Source: Bacillus sp. RO2
Lineage (GTDB): Bacteria > Bacillota > Bacilli > Bacillales > Bacillaceae_I
Length of the DNA stretch: 64,000 nucleotides
Direction: 5' to 3'
Assembly: GCF_012911845.1 (NCBI RefSeq)
Contig: NZ_JAAXCU010000032.1
Coordinates: 1-64,000, forward strand
In this document: positions 1 through 7,383 of the stretch, one piece after another
Layout: each line of letters begins with the position of its first letter
Numbering within the stretch: position 1 is the first letter of the stretch
Position numbers and translations under genes: made by a program
Notes under the pieces: generated by a model
Told to the model about the DNA's origin: nothing
Seen by the model: only the letters and a program-made list of their open reading frames with translations
Database searches by the model: none

Positions 1-187
1 CCGGTGCTTCGGGCTTATAGAGCACTTCTATTTGACCGTTCACCCGATTTTCCCGGGGCTTCGAGCTTATAGAGCACTTCTATTTGACCGTTCACCCGAT
101 TTCCACCATGCTTCGGGCTTATAGAGCACTTCTATTTGACCGTTCACCCGATTTCCACCATGCTTCGGGCTTATAGAGCACTTCTAT
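1..187. repeat. 52-bp tandem repeat array A
   Basis: Four head-to-tail units start at about 6, 58, 110 and 162, exactly 52 bp apart. Each unit reads CGGGC (or CGAGC), a short palindrome TATAGA-GCAC-TTCTAT, then GACCG. The last unit runs into the 3' end of the minus-strand gene beginning at 184, and its CTA supplies that gene's TAG stop. The array probably continues before the window. Period and skeleton match the arrays near 18.7 kb and 44.5 kb. Confidence 0.93.
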
Positions 188-897
188 TCCAACCCTACAG
201 GATCTAATTGTTGCATATATTGAACATGATTCCCCGTTGAAGTACCTCCCCCACCATTACGATACGTATGCTCAAGACGGACTGATTCACCTTTACTATT
301 ATAAGCTAGCCATTGAAAAAGATAGGATTGGCCAGAAGGGATGTAACCTGTTTCGGCTGGATACAGATCAAAGGATCCAATAACTTCTTTCCAATCTCTT
401 GGCATTTTCACATAACCATAACTTCTTTTTCCTAACTCTACTGTTTGTTTCATTTGAATCTTAGGATGATAAACTTCGACTTGCTTATTATCCCCTACCG
501 AGGTCACATTGTAATTTCGCTCAGAAGTTAAATAAAACTCCCATTTTCGTATTTCGTCTTCAGGGTGAACATTCCAATAAATATAAGAGTTCCCCTCATT
601 TACTACTATGTGTGGACCAGATCCATTTGATTCACTAACACACTCCCATTTCCAACCGCTCCAAACCCATATGCTAGTACCAAATGCTTCACCATTTGAT
701 AGTAAGGGTACAAAATAAGTTCTCTCATCCAACTGCATAACATCTTGGACTTCCATTTCTTGAGTCAAAACACCCATTTTATGAAGGATTTCATCTTTTG
801 TATAAAATGCTTTTGGAGTCATCATTAAGTACATTACAATTGCACCGATTAGTAAAACAGCAAATGAAGACATCATCACTACTAATTTTTTATTCAT
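184..897 (-). CDS. Hypothetical membrane-anchored protein
   Basis: A 237-residue protein with one N-terminal hydrophobic segment (about residues 5-26), so probably anchored in the membrane with the rest outside. I do not recognise a family. The extracellular part is rich in Trp, Tyr and Gly (for example WVWSGWKWE near residue 77), typical of a beta-rich domain. Its ATG at 895-897 overlaps the end of the upstream membrane gene by 8 bp, so the two are probably translationally coupled. The stop codon lies inside the last unit of repeat array A, so the C-terminus ends exactly at the repeat border. Confidence 0.8.
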   Translation of the reverse strand: MNKKLVVMMSSFAVLLIGAIVMYLMMTPKAFYTKDEILHKMGVLTQEMEVQDVMQLDERTYFVPLLSNGEAFGTSIWVWSGWKWECVSESNGSGPHIVVNEGNSYIYWNVHPEDEIRKWEFYLTSERNYNVTSVGDNKQVEVYHPKIQMKQTVELGKRSYGYVKMPRDWKEVIGSFDLYPAETGYIPSGQSYLFQWLAYNSKGESVRLEHTYRNGGGGTSTGNHVQYMQQLDPVGLE

Positions 898-1642
898 TCA
901 GCATGCCCCTAACTTCTAAAAAGGAAGCTGTTTTAGATCTAAAATAGTATTGGTTACTCTTTGTCGTGATAAGCAATCCCTTACCATCCTGTTCGACATA
1001 CACTTGCATCATTTCTCTAGTTTTCGTTTTTACGCCAGTTAACAAATAAGGAAACTTCTCTTGGACGTTCACAGGTTCTTCACTCTCTTCTTCTGGCCAA
1101 ATCTGTTCTCTAATTTCTTCATACCACATGATGACATCTGAGTCTTCATACATAAAAGTTGACAAATCGTCATCCAGCCTTGTCAGGTCTAGTTCTGCAA
1201 CCTCACCGGAAGGATGAATCACCAACAACTCTACTCCCGAGACATCTGTAAGATACGTCCTTACCTCATCCTTTGGATAAAAAAGAGCAGCCAAGCCAAT
1301 GGCAAGAAGCGCCGTTCCTAAAAAGATGAAATTCCCTGCAAATCCAGTCCATGCATATTTTCTGTAAGCTCCCCAACGCTCTTTTCTATTCAATAGTCCA
1401 TACAATATCCAAACTCCTAGCGGAAGAATGGCAATAGAAAAAGGTTCATTAAACAGCGGAAAAGTATATGAAAATGAAAAAAGTCCTAAAAATACAACAA
1501 TGATTATTTTCCATATTTTAGGTCGTTCTTCCACATTCTGCATACGGTAGATACGAACAATAATCACAGCAATAATTACCCATGCAAAAATGACACTAAG
1601 CAAATCAATAATATTCCCCTCATACCTCAAGTAAAAACCCAA
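890..1642 (-). CDS. Hypothetical multi-pass membrane protein
   Basis: A 250-residue protein. The first ~125 residues contain four or so hydrophobic segments, with a Lys/Arg-rich loop between the first two, followed by a soluble C-terminal domain of about 125 residues rich in acidic residues. No family recognised. The first codon is TTG at 1640-1642; a GGGAG stretch lies a few bases upstream, and an AGGAGG sits further away than usual, so the start is somewhat uncertain. It is the first gene of a two-gene operon with the downstream single-TM protein; the pair may form a membrane complex, but this is inference from coupling only. Confidence 0.75.
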   Translation of the reverse strand: MGFYLRYEGNIIDLLSVIFAWVIIAVIIVRIYRMQNVEERPKIWKIIIVVFLGLFSFSYTFPLFNEPFSIAILPLGVWILYGLLNRKERWGAYRKYAWTGFAGNFIFLGTALLAIGLAALFYPKDEVRTYLTDVSGVELLVIHPSGEVAELDLTRLDDDLSTFMYEDSDVIMWYEEIREQIWPEEESEEPVNVQEKFPYLLTGVKTKTREMMQVYVEQDGKGLLITTKSNQYYFRSKTASFLEVRGMLNE

Positions 1643-1720
1643 CTTCTACACTCCCATCCTCCTGTAAATCTCTCCCTATTATTCTACCATTCCAGGATGA
1701 TGAACCCAATATCAGGAAAT

Positions 1721-1754
1721 AAAAAAAGGAACTCAAAGCTTACAATGAGTTCCT
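1721..1754 (-). terminator. Rho-independent terminator after cwlJ
   Basis: On the minus strand a 9-bp perfect stem (AGGAACTCA / TGAGTTCCT, arms at 1746-1754 and 1727-1735) is followed by a run of seven T. It lies just downstream of the cwlJ stop. Confidence 0.9.
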
Positions 1755-1769
1755 GATACGTAATGAACT

Positions 1770-2207
1770 TTAAGAATAAACACTAGCACACGTTCCCGCA
1801 ATCGGTTCATAATAACAATGCTGCTTATATTGACCGGAAAAAGGTTGATCATACCAGGTTGGAGGACATGGTGCGTAAGGATTGAAATACCATAAAGCGT
1901 ATTTAGCTGGATGCTCTCTCCAAGAAGTCAACGTCTTTCTTGCTAAGTTTTTCTCCACTGATCTTGCCCTGTTATAAAATAAATTACCCTTTTGAACCGC
2001 TTCAAATGAATAATTTCCGCCCTGCACTTGATAAATGACTTGAGGAATGGTTCTTACCTCTTTGAAGTCTAAACAATCGGCTACTGCACGATTGGTTATA
2101 ACATTTCCGACATAGAGCATTCCTTGCTTGCCTTCACCTTCTGCTTCCGCTCTCATCATCCTTGCCACCAACGCTACATCTGAATCCGTAAATTTAACTC
2201 TAGCCAT
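1770..2207 (-). CDS. cwlJ: Spore cortex-lytic cell wall hydrolase CwlJ
   Basis: A 145-residue protein of the hydrolase_2 (SleB/CwlJ) family, close to the usual ~142 residues of Bacillus CwlJ. The family signature ARMMRAEAEGEG is at about residues 15-26 and the NRAR and WYFNPYA segments of the catalytic domain follow. There is no signal peptide or peptidoglycan-binding domain, as expected for CwlJ rather than SleB. CwlJ is a coat-located enzyme that degrades spore cortex peptidoglycan at its muramic delta-lactam sites during germination. It is monocistronic here, with its own terminator; no gerQ partner is visible nearby. The delta-lactam substrate is made by PdaA, which is also encoded in this window near 61 kb. 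Confidence 0.93.
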   Translation of the reverse strand: MARVKFTDSDVALVARMMRAEAEGEGKQGMLYVGNVITNRAVADCLDFKEVRTIPQVIYQVQGGNYSFEAVQKGNLFYNRARSVEKNLARKTLTSWREHPAKYALWYFNPYAPCPPTWYDQPFSGQYKQHCYYEPIAGTCASVYS

Positions 2208-2278
2208 AATTTCACCTCAACACCATAGTATGAAAAAACGCCTAGTTTGGTTTCTGATATTTTCTAAAACCGGTAATA

Positions 2279-2863
2279 TTAGATTGGTTTTGCAGTTTGA
2301 ATGGCGAGTCCCTTCTCTTGTAGCATATTGGTGACACGTTCGAGCTTTAGCGCATGGTCGGGAGAAGTTACCGCTTTTGAAATTAAGAACTTATCATCCT
2401 TCCCTTTTCCTTTACCTACATAAAACAATAAATTACGTTCTGTTTCAATAACCGTTAAGGATTGGTCAGCAGGAATTTTCACCTTTTCCTTACCGAGTAT
2501 AAAGGAATCAAAACGAGGATCAAACCCAATAAGATAATTAGAATTGGAGTCAAAATATAGAGAGTGAAGTTTATTGCTTCTACTCTCAATAATCTTCCTG
2601 AAAAATAAACGGATTAAGAACAAAATGACATAGTACATGACAAATCCAATAACGACGGTAACAATGTTCAATATAAGAAATTGCGTTCCATCTTGTGCTA
2701 TCTGAAGGTTAGCAATAATGTTGTAGCTACAAAATAAAAAGAGTGCGACCAAATTCCCCACAGTCGCCATTTTGAAAATAGATTTAAAATAAGGCATATA
2801 CCGAAATAGTTCGGTATAATCTTGTTTTTCGATTGGAAATTGAAAAGTTATATTTTTTTTCAA
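2279..2863 (-). CDS. YcxB-like membrane protein
   Basis: A 194-residue protein with two hydrophobic segments (about residues 35-53 and 63-90) and a basic C-terminal half rich in beta-strand-like stretches. This arrangement (a short cytoplasmic N-terminus, two TMs and a C-terminal domain) resembles the YcxB-like family seen in Firmicutes, but I cannot confirm the assignment without a profile search. The likely start is TTG at 2861-2863, preceded by GGAGGT at good distance. No operon partner is obvious: cwlJ is downstream after a 71-bp gap and the YdcF-like gene ends 38 bp upstream, so transcription from that gene could continue into it. Confidence 0.65.
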   Translation of the reverse strand: MKKNITFQFPIEKQDYTELFRYMPYFKSIFKMATVGNLVALFLFCSYNIIANLQIAQDGTQFLILNIVTVVIGFVMYYVILFLIRLFFRKIIESRSNKLHSLYFDSNSNYLIGFDPRFDSFILGKEKVKIPADQSLTVIETERNLLFYVGKGKGKDDKFLISKAVTSPDHALKLERVTNMLQEKGLAIQTAKPI

Positions 2864-2901
2864 TGTGTACCTCCAGGTGTCTAATAGAATGTTCGTACCT
2901 C

Positions 2902-3525
2902 TTATGGGTGATTTGTAAATTCCAATTCCTGATCTATGATGATTCCCTGCTTCACATAACTGATCAATTTAGCAGACTCCGCCTCGACACGTTGTCTACC
3001 ATAAGGATTAAGGAACCAATTGGTTTCCCGAGTGGTCTTATCATTAACAGGACAAAGAGTATAGTCGATCCAACTTGGCATATAGCTTTTGAGACTGAGG
3101 CTCATTCTCCTCATATGGTAATGACTTGTTACCACTAGCAACCGCCTTATTTTGTGGAGGTGAAGGGCTCTATCCAATACTAGTAAAGAAGCCAATACAT
3201 TTTCCTTCGTATGAAGTGACTGGTTCTCGATGAGGATATCCTCAGATGGCACCCCTAATTCCATCGCCTTCTCTGCCAGTAGCTGCGCCTCGCTAAGCTG
3301 GTTACCGTTCCAAACTACTCCGCCGGAAAATAATATTTTCCCTGCTCTTCCTTCCTTATACAGCTCAATGGCTGGAGGCAAACGGTAATCGACAGCCTTG
3401 CTACTACCTGGCACGAAAATACAGTCGCCATTTCTTTTGTCATCTTTTATATTTCTAAAAAGCAGGTCAGTCATCTGCTCATCAGTGAGATTATTTTCAT
3501 TCAATTGTGAAATAGGTAGCTTCAT
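2902..3525 (-). CDS. YdcF family (DUF218) protein
   Basis: A 207-residue protein of the DUF218/YdcF family. Visible landmarks are the first strand and loop GDCIFVPGSS (about 33-42), the ILFSGG motif (about 64-69), an E-x-x-S-x-x-T-x-E-N segment (ENQSLHTKENV, about 100-110) and VVTSHYHMRR (about 131-140). Family members are putative nucleotide- or SAM-binding proteins; some relatives such as SanA and ElyC act in envelope homeostasis. There is no N-terminal TM segment, so this copy is probably cytoplasmic. The substrate is unknown. An ATG start at 3525 is used. Confidence 0.85.
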   Translation of the reverse strand: MKLPISQLNENNLTDEQMTDLLFRNIKDDKRNGDCIFVPGSSKAVDYRLPPAIELYKEGRAGKILFSGGVVWNGNQLSEAQLLAEKAMELGVPSEDILIENQSLHTKENVLASLLVLDRALHLHKIRRLLVVTSHYHMRRMSLSLKSYMPSWIDYTLCPVNDKTTRETNWFLNPYGRQRVEAESAKLISYVKQGIIIDQELEFTNHP

Positions 3526-3680
3526 GGTATTTCTCCCACGATATGTATTTTTTGACTAACTCTTATTCCCATTATACATACAAAATTAGAGACTTTTTTA
3601 TTTTTTTCAAAAAAAGTGATCCAGTTTCTGATCCGCTCCGTTAGGTAAGTGAAATCAACTAAAAAAGGAGTGCTTAGAAC

Positions 3681-5039
3681 ATGAACTGGAAAAAAGCAAT
3701 GGTAGCTGTACCACTTAGCGTAGGATTATTAGTACCGACTTTTCAAGTAGCAAGTGCACATGACCATGGAGCACATCAACACACTGCATCCGTTTCCACC
3801 CCGGCATCGGATTTGAGAGCGTCCTTGGATGCATTATTATCAGAGCATGCTTTCTTGGCAGTCGTAGCCATGCAAAAGGGAATTGACGGAGCAGAAGACT
3901 TCGATCAAGCAGCTGGCGCATTAAATGCAAACACAGATGACTTATCCGCAGCAGTCGCTTCCGTTTACGGGGAAGAAGGCGGAGCTGCATTCAAAGAAAT
4001 TTGGAGCAGCCATATTGGTTACTTCGTCGATTATGTAACGGCAACAGCGGAAGACAATGAAGAAGGCAGACAACAGGCGTTAGCAGAATTAGATGAATAT
4101 ACAGTAGAACAAGCCGCGTTTCTTGATACTGCTACAGAAAGTCGCCTAAAAGCTAGTGAACTAGAAGCTGGATTAAAAATGCACGTCGAGCAGCTAGTAT
4201 GGGCATTTGACAACTATGTGGCAGGCGACTTTGAAAAAGCATACGAAAACATGCGTCACGCAATTGAGCACATGTACGCACCTGGAAAAGGATTATCTTG
4301 GGCAATCACTGACCAATTCCCTGACAAATTTGAGAATACTAGTGTTGACACACCAGCAGCAGACTTACGCGCTGACCTGAACCACCTTTTTGCTGAGCAC
4401 GCTGCATTAGCAGTACTTTCGATGCAAAAAGGAATTGATGGAGCTGGAGATTTTGAAAATGCTGCTGGAGCTTTAAATGCAAACACAGCTGACCTATCTG
4501 CTGCTGTAGCTTCTGTTTATGGTGAAGAAGGCGGAGCTGCATTTGAAGAGATTTGGAGCAGCCATATCGGATATTTCGTAGATTATGTAGTAGCAACTGG
4601 TGAGGACAATGAAGAAGGTCGTGAAGCAGCAATCGCTGAATTAGAAGAGTATAAAGTTGAACAAGCTGCATTCTTAGACACAGCTACAGAGGGTCGTTTG
4701 AAAGCCGCAGATCTTGAAAAAGGCTTGCAAATGCACGTTGATGAGCTGCTTCTAGCTTTCAATAGCTACAACGAAGCAGACTATGAAACTACTTACAACA
4801 CTATCCGTGAGTCATATGCCCACATGTTCGGTGTAGGCGAAATGATGTCTGGTGCTATTGTTGATCAATTCCCAGAGAACTTTGAAAAAGACATGCCAAC
4901 TGACATGCCTGCAGCAGGTATGGGTGGTGCAGCTGACAATGGAATGAACGCTGCTATTGCATGGACGATTGCTGGACTGATTTCCGCGATTGTTTTAACG
5001 CAAATCATTGCATATAGAAGAAAAGCTACACAAGAATAA
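3681..5039 (+). CDS. Secreted repeat protein with degenerate sorting signal
   Basis: A 452-residue exported protein. A signal peptide (residues 1-26, ending around VASA) is followed by a His-rich stretch HDHGAHQH. Two long helical repeats follow, at about 41-220 and 225-405, roughly two-thirds identical to each other by eye; both contain conserved EH, MQKGIDGA, SSHIGYFVDYV and DQFP segments. The C-terminus has the layout of a cell-wall sorting signal: MPAAG (409-413), a hydrophobic helix (about 424-444) and YRRK. The T of an LPXTG-type motif is replaced by A. A class F sortase gene follows 70 bp downstream, so the protein is its likely substrate. Similar Bacillus proteins are often annotated as copper amine oxidase, but I see no such enzyme fold; function unknown. 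RBS AAAAAGGAG precedes the ATG. Confidence 0.85.
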   Translation: MNWKKAMVAVPLSVGLLVPTFQVASAHDHGAHQHTASVSTPASDLRASLDALLSEHAFLAVVAMQKGIDGAEDFDQAAGALNANTDDLSAAVASVYGEEGGAAFKEIWSSHIGYFVDYVTATAEDNEEGRQQALAELDEYTVEQAAFLDTATESRLKASELEAGLKMHVEQLVWAFDNYVAGDFEKAYENMRHAIEHMYAPGKGLSWAITDQFPDKFENTSVDTPAADLRADLNHLFAEHAALAVLSMQKGIDGAGDFENAAGALNANTADLSAAVASVYGEEGGAAFEEIWSSHIGYFVDYVVATGEDNEEGREAAIAELEEYKVEQAAFLDTATEGRLKAADLEKGLQMHVDELLLAFNSYNEADYETTYNTIRESYAHMFGVGEMMSGAIVDQFPENFEKDMPTDMPAAGMGGAADNGMNAAIAWTIAGLISAIVLTQIIAYRRKATQE

Positions 5040-5054
5040 TAGTTTTAGCTAAGA

Positions 5055-5078
5055 AGAGAGGGGCTTATCCCTCTCTTT
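5055..5078 (+). terminator. Hairpin between surface protein and sortase
   Basis: AGAGAGGG pairs with CCCTCTCT around a 6-base loop, followed only by TT. It may act as a leaky terminator or mRNA-stabilising hairpin that lowers sortase expression relative to the substrate. Confidence 0.6.
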
Positions 5079-5109
5079 CCTACTATCATTTTCTAGAAGG
5101 AGTATAACT

Positions 5110-5760
5110 ATGAGACTATTAACCACTTTATCATTCATGCTTCTTTTACTGGTCGGATGTAGTTCGGGGAGTGAACAGGCTACTGAAATGGATACTCCAA
5201 CCGACGAAGCAACCGCGTCAAGCGAAACAGCGGCCCCTGCAAATCAAAAAACTCCCCTCCCTACCCGTACCCAAACCACGAATGAAAACGGGAAAGTTAT
5301 TAAAGACGAATCTATCAGCATCGAACCTCACCGAATCGAAATCCCCTCAATCGGAGTCGATGCACTTGTGGAACAAGTAGGCGTTATCGAAAACGGTCAG
5401 ATGGGAGTACCCGAATCTTTTGAAACTGTCGGATGGTACAATGAAGGCCCAATGCCGGGAGAGCGTGGAAACTCCGTCATCTCCGGCCATGTCGACAGCC
5501 GTAACGGCCCTGCTGTATTTTTTGACCTGAAGAATCTAGAAGCCGGTGACGAAATCATTGTTTCTAGTGCCGACGGCGAATCCCTGACATATGTGGTGGA
5601 TAGAATAGAAACTTACCCTGAGAATGAGTCTCCTGTTGAAGCAATTTTTGATTATTCGTTTCAGAGCAATTTAAACCTAATTACCTGCACAGGGACGTTT
5701 AATCGGGAAAGCAGGAATTATTCCGATCGGTTGGTTGTGTATAGTAGTTTGAAGAAGTGA
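5110..5760 (+). CDS. Class F sortase, lipoprotein-like N-terminus
   Basis: A 216-residue protein. The N-terminus is a signal peptide ending in a lipobox-like LVGCSSG (Cys17), followed by a Ser/Thr/Pro-rich linker to about residue 60. The sortase beta-barrel follows with the catalytic triad visible: His127 in SGHVDS, Cys193 in TCTGTF and Arg207 in SDRLVV. The size, the GWY..GPMPGE..N segment and the short form fit class F sortases. These are cysteine transpeptidases that join LPXTG-type proteins to the wall. Its probable substrate is the repeat protein encoded just upstream on the same strand, separated by a weak hairpin. The apparent lipid anchor would keep the enzyme on the outer face of the membrane. 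Confidence 0.92.
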   Translation: MRLLTTLSFMLLLLVGCSSGSEQATEMDTPTDEATASSETAAPANQKTPLPTRTQTTNENGKVIKDESISIEPHRIEIPSIGVDALVEQVGVIENGQMGVPESFETVGWYNEGPMPGERGNSVISGHVDSRNGPAVFFDLKNLEAGDEIIVSSADGESLTYVVDRIETYPENESPVEAIFDYSFQSNLNLITCTGTFNRESRNYSDRLVVYSSLKK

Positions 5761-5779
5761 TATATGCTTTTTGAATGGC

Positions 5780-5945
5780 GAGAGGTCTTTATAAAGACCT
5801 CTCTGACCATATTTTTTGCTAACTGAAGTCTTCATTCCATCTATCAAGACCTTTCTGACCCTAATTCTCTCTAAATGAAGTCTTCATTCCATCTATCAAG
5901 ACCGCTCTCAGCTTAATTCTCGCTAACTAAGGTCTTCATACTCCT
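5780..5945. repeat. 52-bp tandem repeat array D and 24-bp palindrome
   Basis: A perfect 24-bp palindrome (5780-5803, centred on TTTATAAA) is followed by repeat units whose GACC (or CAGC) anchor falls at 5805, 5857 and 5909, again 52 bp apart. Units contain TGAAGTCTTCA, itself an inverted repeat, and a later AAGACC that can pair with the GTCTT. The array fills the gap between the convergent sortase and MFS genes and stops at the MFS stop codon (5946). It could double as a bidirectional terminator. Confidence 0.88.
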
Positions 5946-7256
5946 TTACCGTGCCACACTCCCCGCCTCTACAACACGGCCCCTCTTCTTCTCACCAATT
6001 TCAGGATGTACTTTTCGTATAACCGACGGTCTCGCCATGATAAGCGTGATTACGATAAGTGCACCTGCTGATAGGAGCAAGATCCACTCGCCAGGAAAGA
6101 TATCATACAACACCCCATAAATCACCATGCCAAGTGGAATAAGCGCCATGGCCGTCGTTTCAATAATGGAAAATACACGACCTTTGAATTCATCGGCAAT
6201 GGTCTTTTGAAGCATTACTTGCAATGGCGTATTAACGATAATGATGAGCGAACCAAAACTGAACATGAGTACCATAAAGTAAGAAAACATCAGCCAATAA
6301 TCCATTGATAATAAAAGTGGCAGAGCGATTGATCCCATTACTGCCCCAAGACCTACAATTCCCCGTTTTGAAAGTAGCAGGGGAAATCGCACTTCTTTTC
6401 TAGCAGAAAAATAAATCGACAAAAGCAGCATTCCAAGAGAAAAAGCTCCTTGTGTCAAGCCAAAATGCTGCGACTCTATTTTCAATTTCTCAATCAGGAT
6501 ATACGAATACCCCACTTCATAAGCTCCGAAAAGGAAATTAATGAGTAAACTAATCCAAAGCATGACCATGATGGTTTTTTGGAATCGTAAATAGCTTAAG
6601 CCTGCTTTCATGCTTTGCCACATGGATTCCTTCTTCTTTCCCTCATCTTCGCTCGCCTTAACCTCAGAAAATAAGCGGAAATTCATCGTCGATTCCAAAA
6701 TTACCGCAATTATGGAAGCAACAATAAACATCACAAGAAATACAGGAATGGGAACAGTCCCATATAACAGCCCACCAACAGCAGGGCTTCCGATTGCAGC
6801 AAATGAAATGGCCATCTGGTTCATCGCCATTGCTTTTTGAATTCGAGCCTGATCAATTAGTCCTGTAATAGATGAAGAAAATGCAATTCCTGAAAACATA
6901 GAAGTCAAAGAAAGGATACTAGTTGTTGTGTAAATTGCTATGAGGGAGAGTCCTGATGTTAAGGTATAGATGAGAAGTCCTGTGATGGCAAGAGTTGTGG
7001 CTATTTGTGAGAAAATAACAATCTTTTTTCTAGAATACCGATCAGTGATGGCTCCAGCAAATGGTCCTGCAAGCGTTCGTGGGAGTATATTGCAAAGAAG
7101 ATTTGTCGCAAAGCTAGTCGCAGATCCAGTTAGCTGTAATATATAGAAGCTGATGGCAAATGCATATACCTGCGATCCAAAAGTGGAGATTAACTTACTA
7201 ATCATAAAGGTGTAAAGATGATATGTCGCTCGTTTCAACTTTAAGGTTTCTTCCAT
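5946..7256 (-). CDS. MFS drug-efflux-type transporter
   Basis: An approximately 436-residue protein with about 12 hydrophobic segments. After TM2 is a GAITDRYSRKK loop, the MFS signature A region (G-x-x-x-D-R-x-x-R-K). The overall form resembles the enterobactin/macrolide (MefA-like) exporters. I choose ATG at 7254-7256 rather than the upstream GTG because GGGGTG lies 7 bases before it. It is transcribed divergently from the XRE-TPR regulator, and two palindromic sites lie in the shared intergenic region, so the regulator very probably controls it. The substrate is unknown; a toxic compound or peptide is plausible. Confidence 0.9.
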   Translation of the reverse strand: MEETLKLKRATYHLYTFMISKLISTFGSQVYAFAISFYILQLTGSATSFATNLLCNILPRTLAGPFAGAITDRYSRKKIVIFSQIATTLAITGLLIYTLTSGLSLIAIYTTTSILSLTSMFSGIAFSSSITGLIDQARIQKAMAMNQMAISFAAIGSPAVGGLLYGTVPIPVFLVMFIVASIIAVILESTMNFRLFSEVKASEDEGKKKESMWQSMKAGLSYLRFQKTIMVMLWISLLINFLFGAYEVGYSYILIEKLKIESQHFGLTQGAFSLGMLLLSIYFSARKEVRFPLLLSKRGIVGLGAVMGSIALPLLLSMDYWLMFSYFMVLMFSFGSLIIIVNTPLQVMLQKTIADEFKGRVFSIIETTAMALIPLGMVIYGVLYDIFPGEWILLLSAGALIVITLIMARPSVIRKVHPEIGEKKRGRVVEAGSVAR

Positions 7257-7279
7257 AAAAAGCACCCCGCCTATTAAAA

Positions 7280-7296
7280 GTTTAATTTAATTAAAC
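7280..7296. promoter_or_regulatory. Palindromic operator candidate, site 1
   Basis: A 17-bp perfect palindrome, GTTTAATT-T-AATTAAAC, lies 24 bp upstream of the MFS start. A near-identical second copy sits 55 bp away. Two copies between a divergent regulator and transporter suggest binding of the XRE protein. Confidence 0.75.
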
Positions 7297-7334
7297 AAAT
7301 CGTACCATAATAAGGTATTCCAATTCAAGGAAAA

Positions 7335-7351
7335 GTTTAATATAATTAAAC
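7335..7351. promoter_or_regulatory. Palindromic operator candidate, site 2
   Basis: GTTTAATA-T-AATTAAAC is the same palindrome with one mismatch, located 33 bp upstream of the regulator start. The ~55-bp centre-to-centre spacing is close to five helical turns, so the two dimers would face the same side of the DNA. Confidence 0.75.
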
Positions 7352-7383
7352 AAAATATTTCATTTCTAGGAGTGCACACCCAA

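Noticed and set aside
1-187. CRISPR array
   Set aside because: The repeats are direct, nearly identical over the full 52 bp, with no unique spacers and no cas genes in the window. The same holds for arrays B, C and D.
3681-5039. Copper amine oxidase annotation
   Set aside because: No TPQ-forming NYD/E motif or amine oxidase fold is visible; only a His-rich N-terminus and helical repeats.
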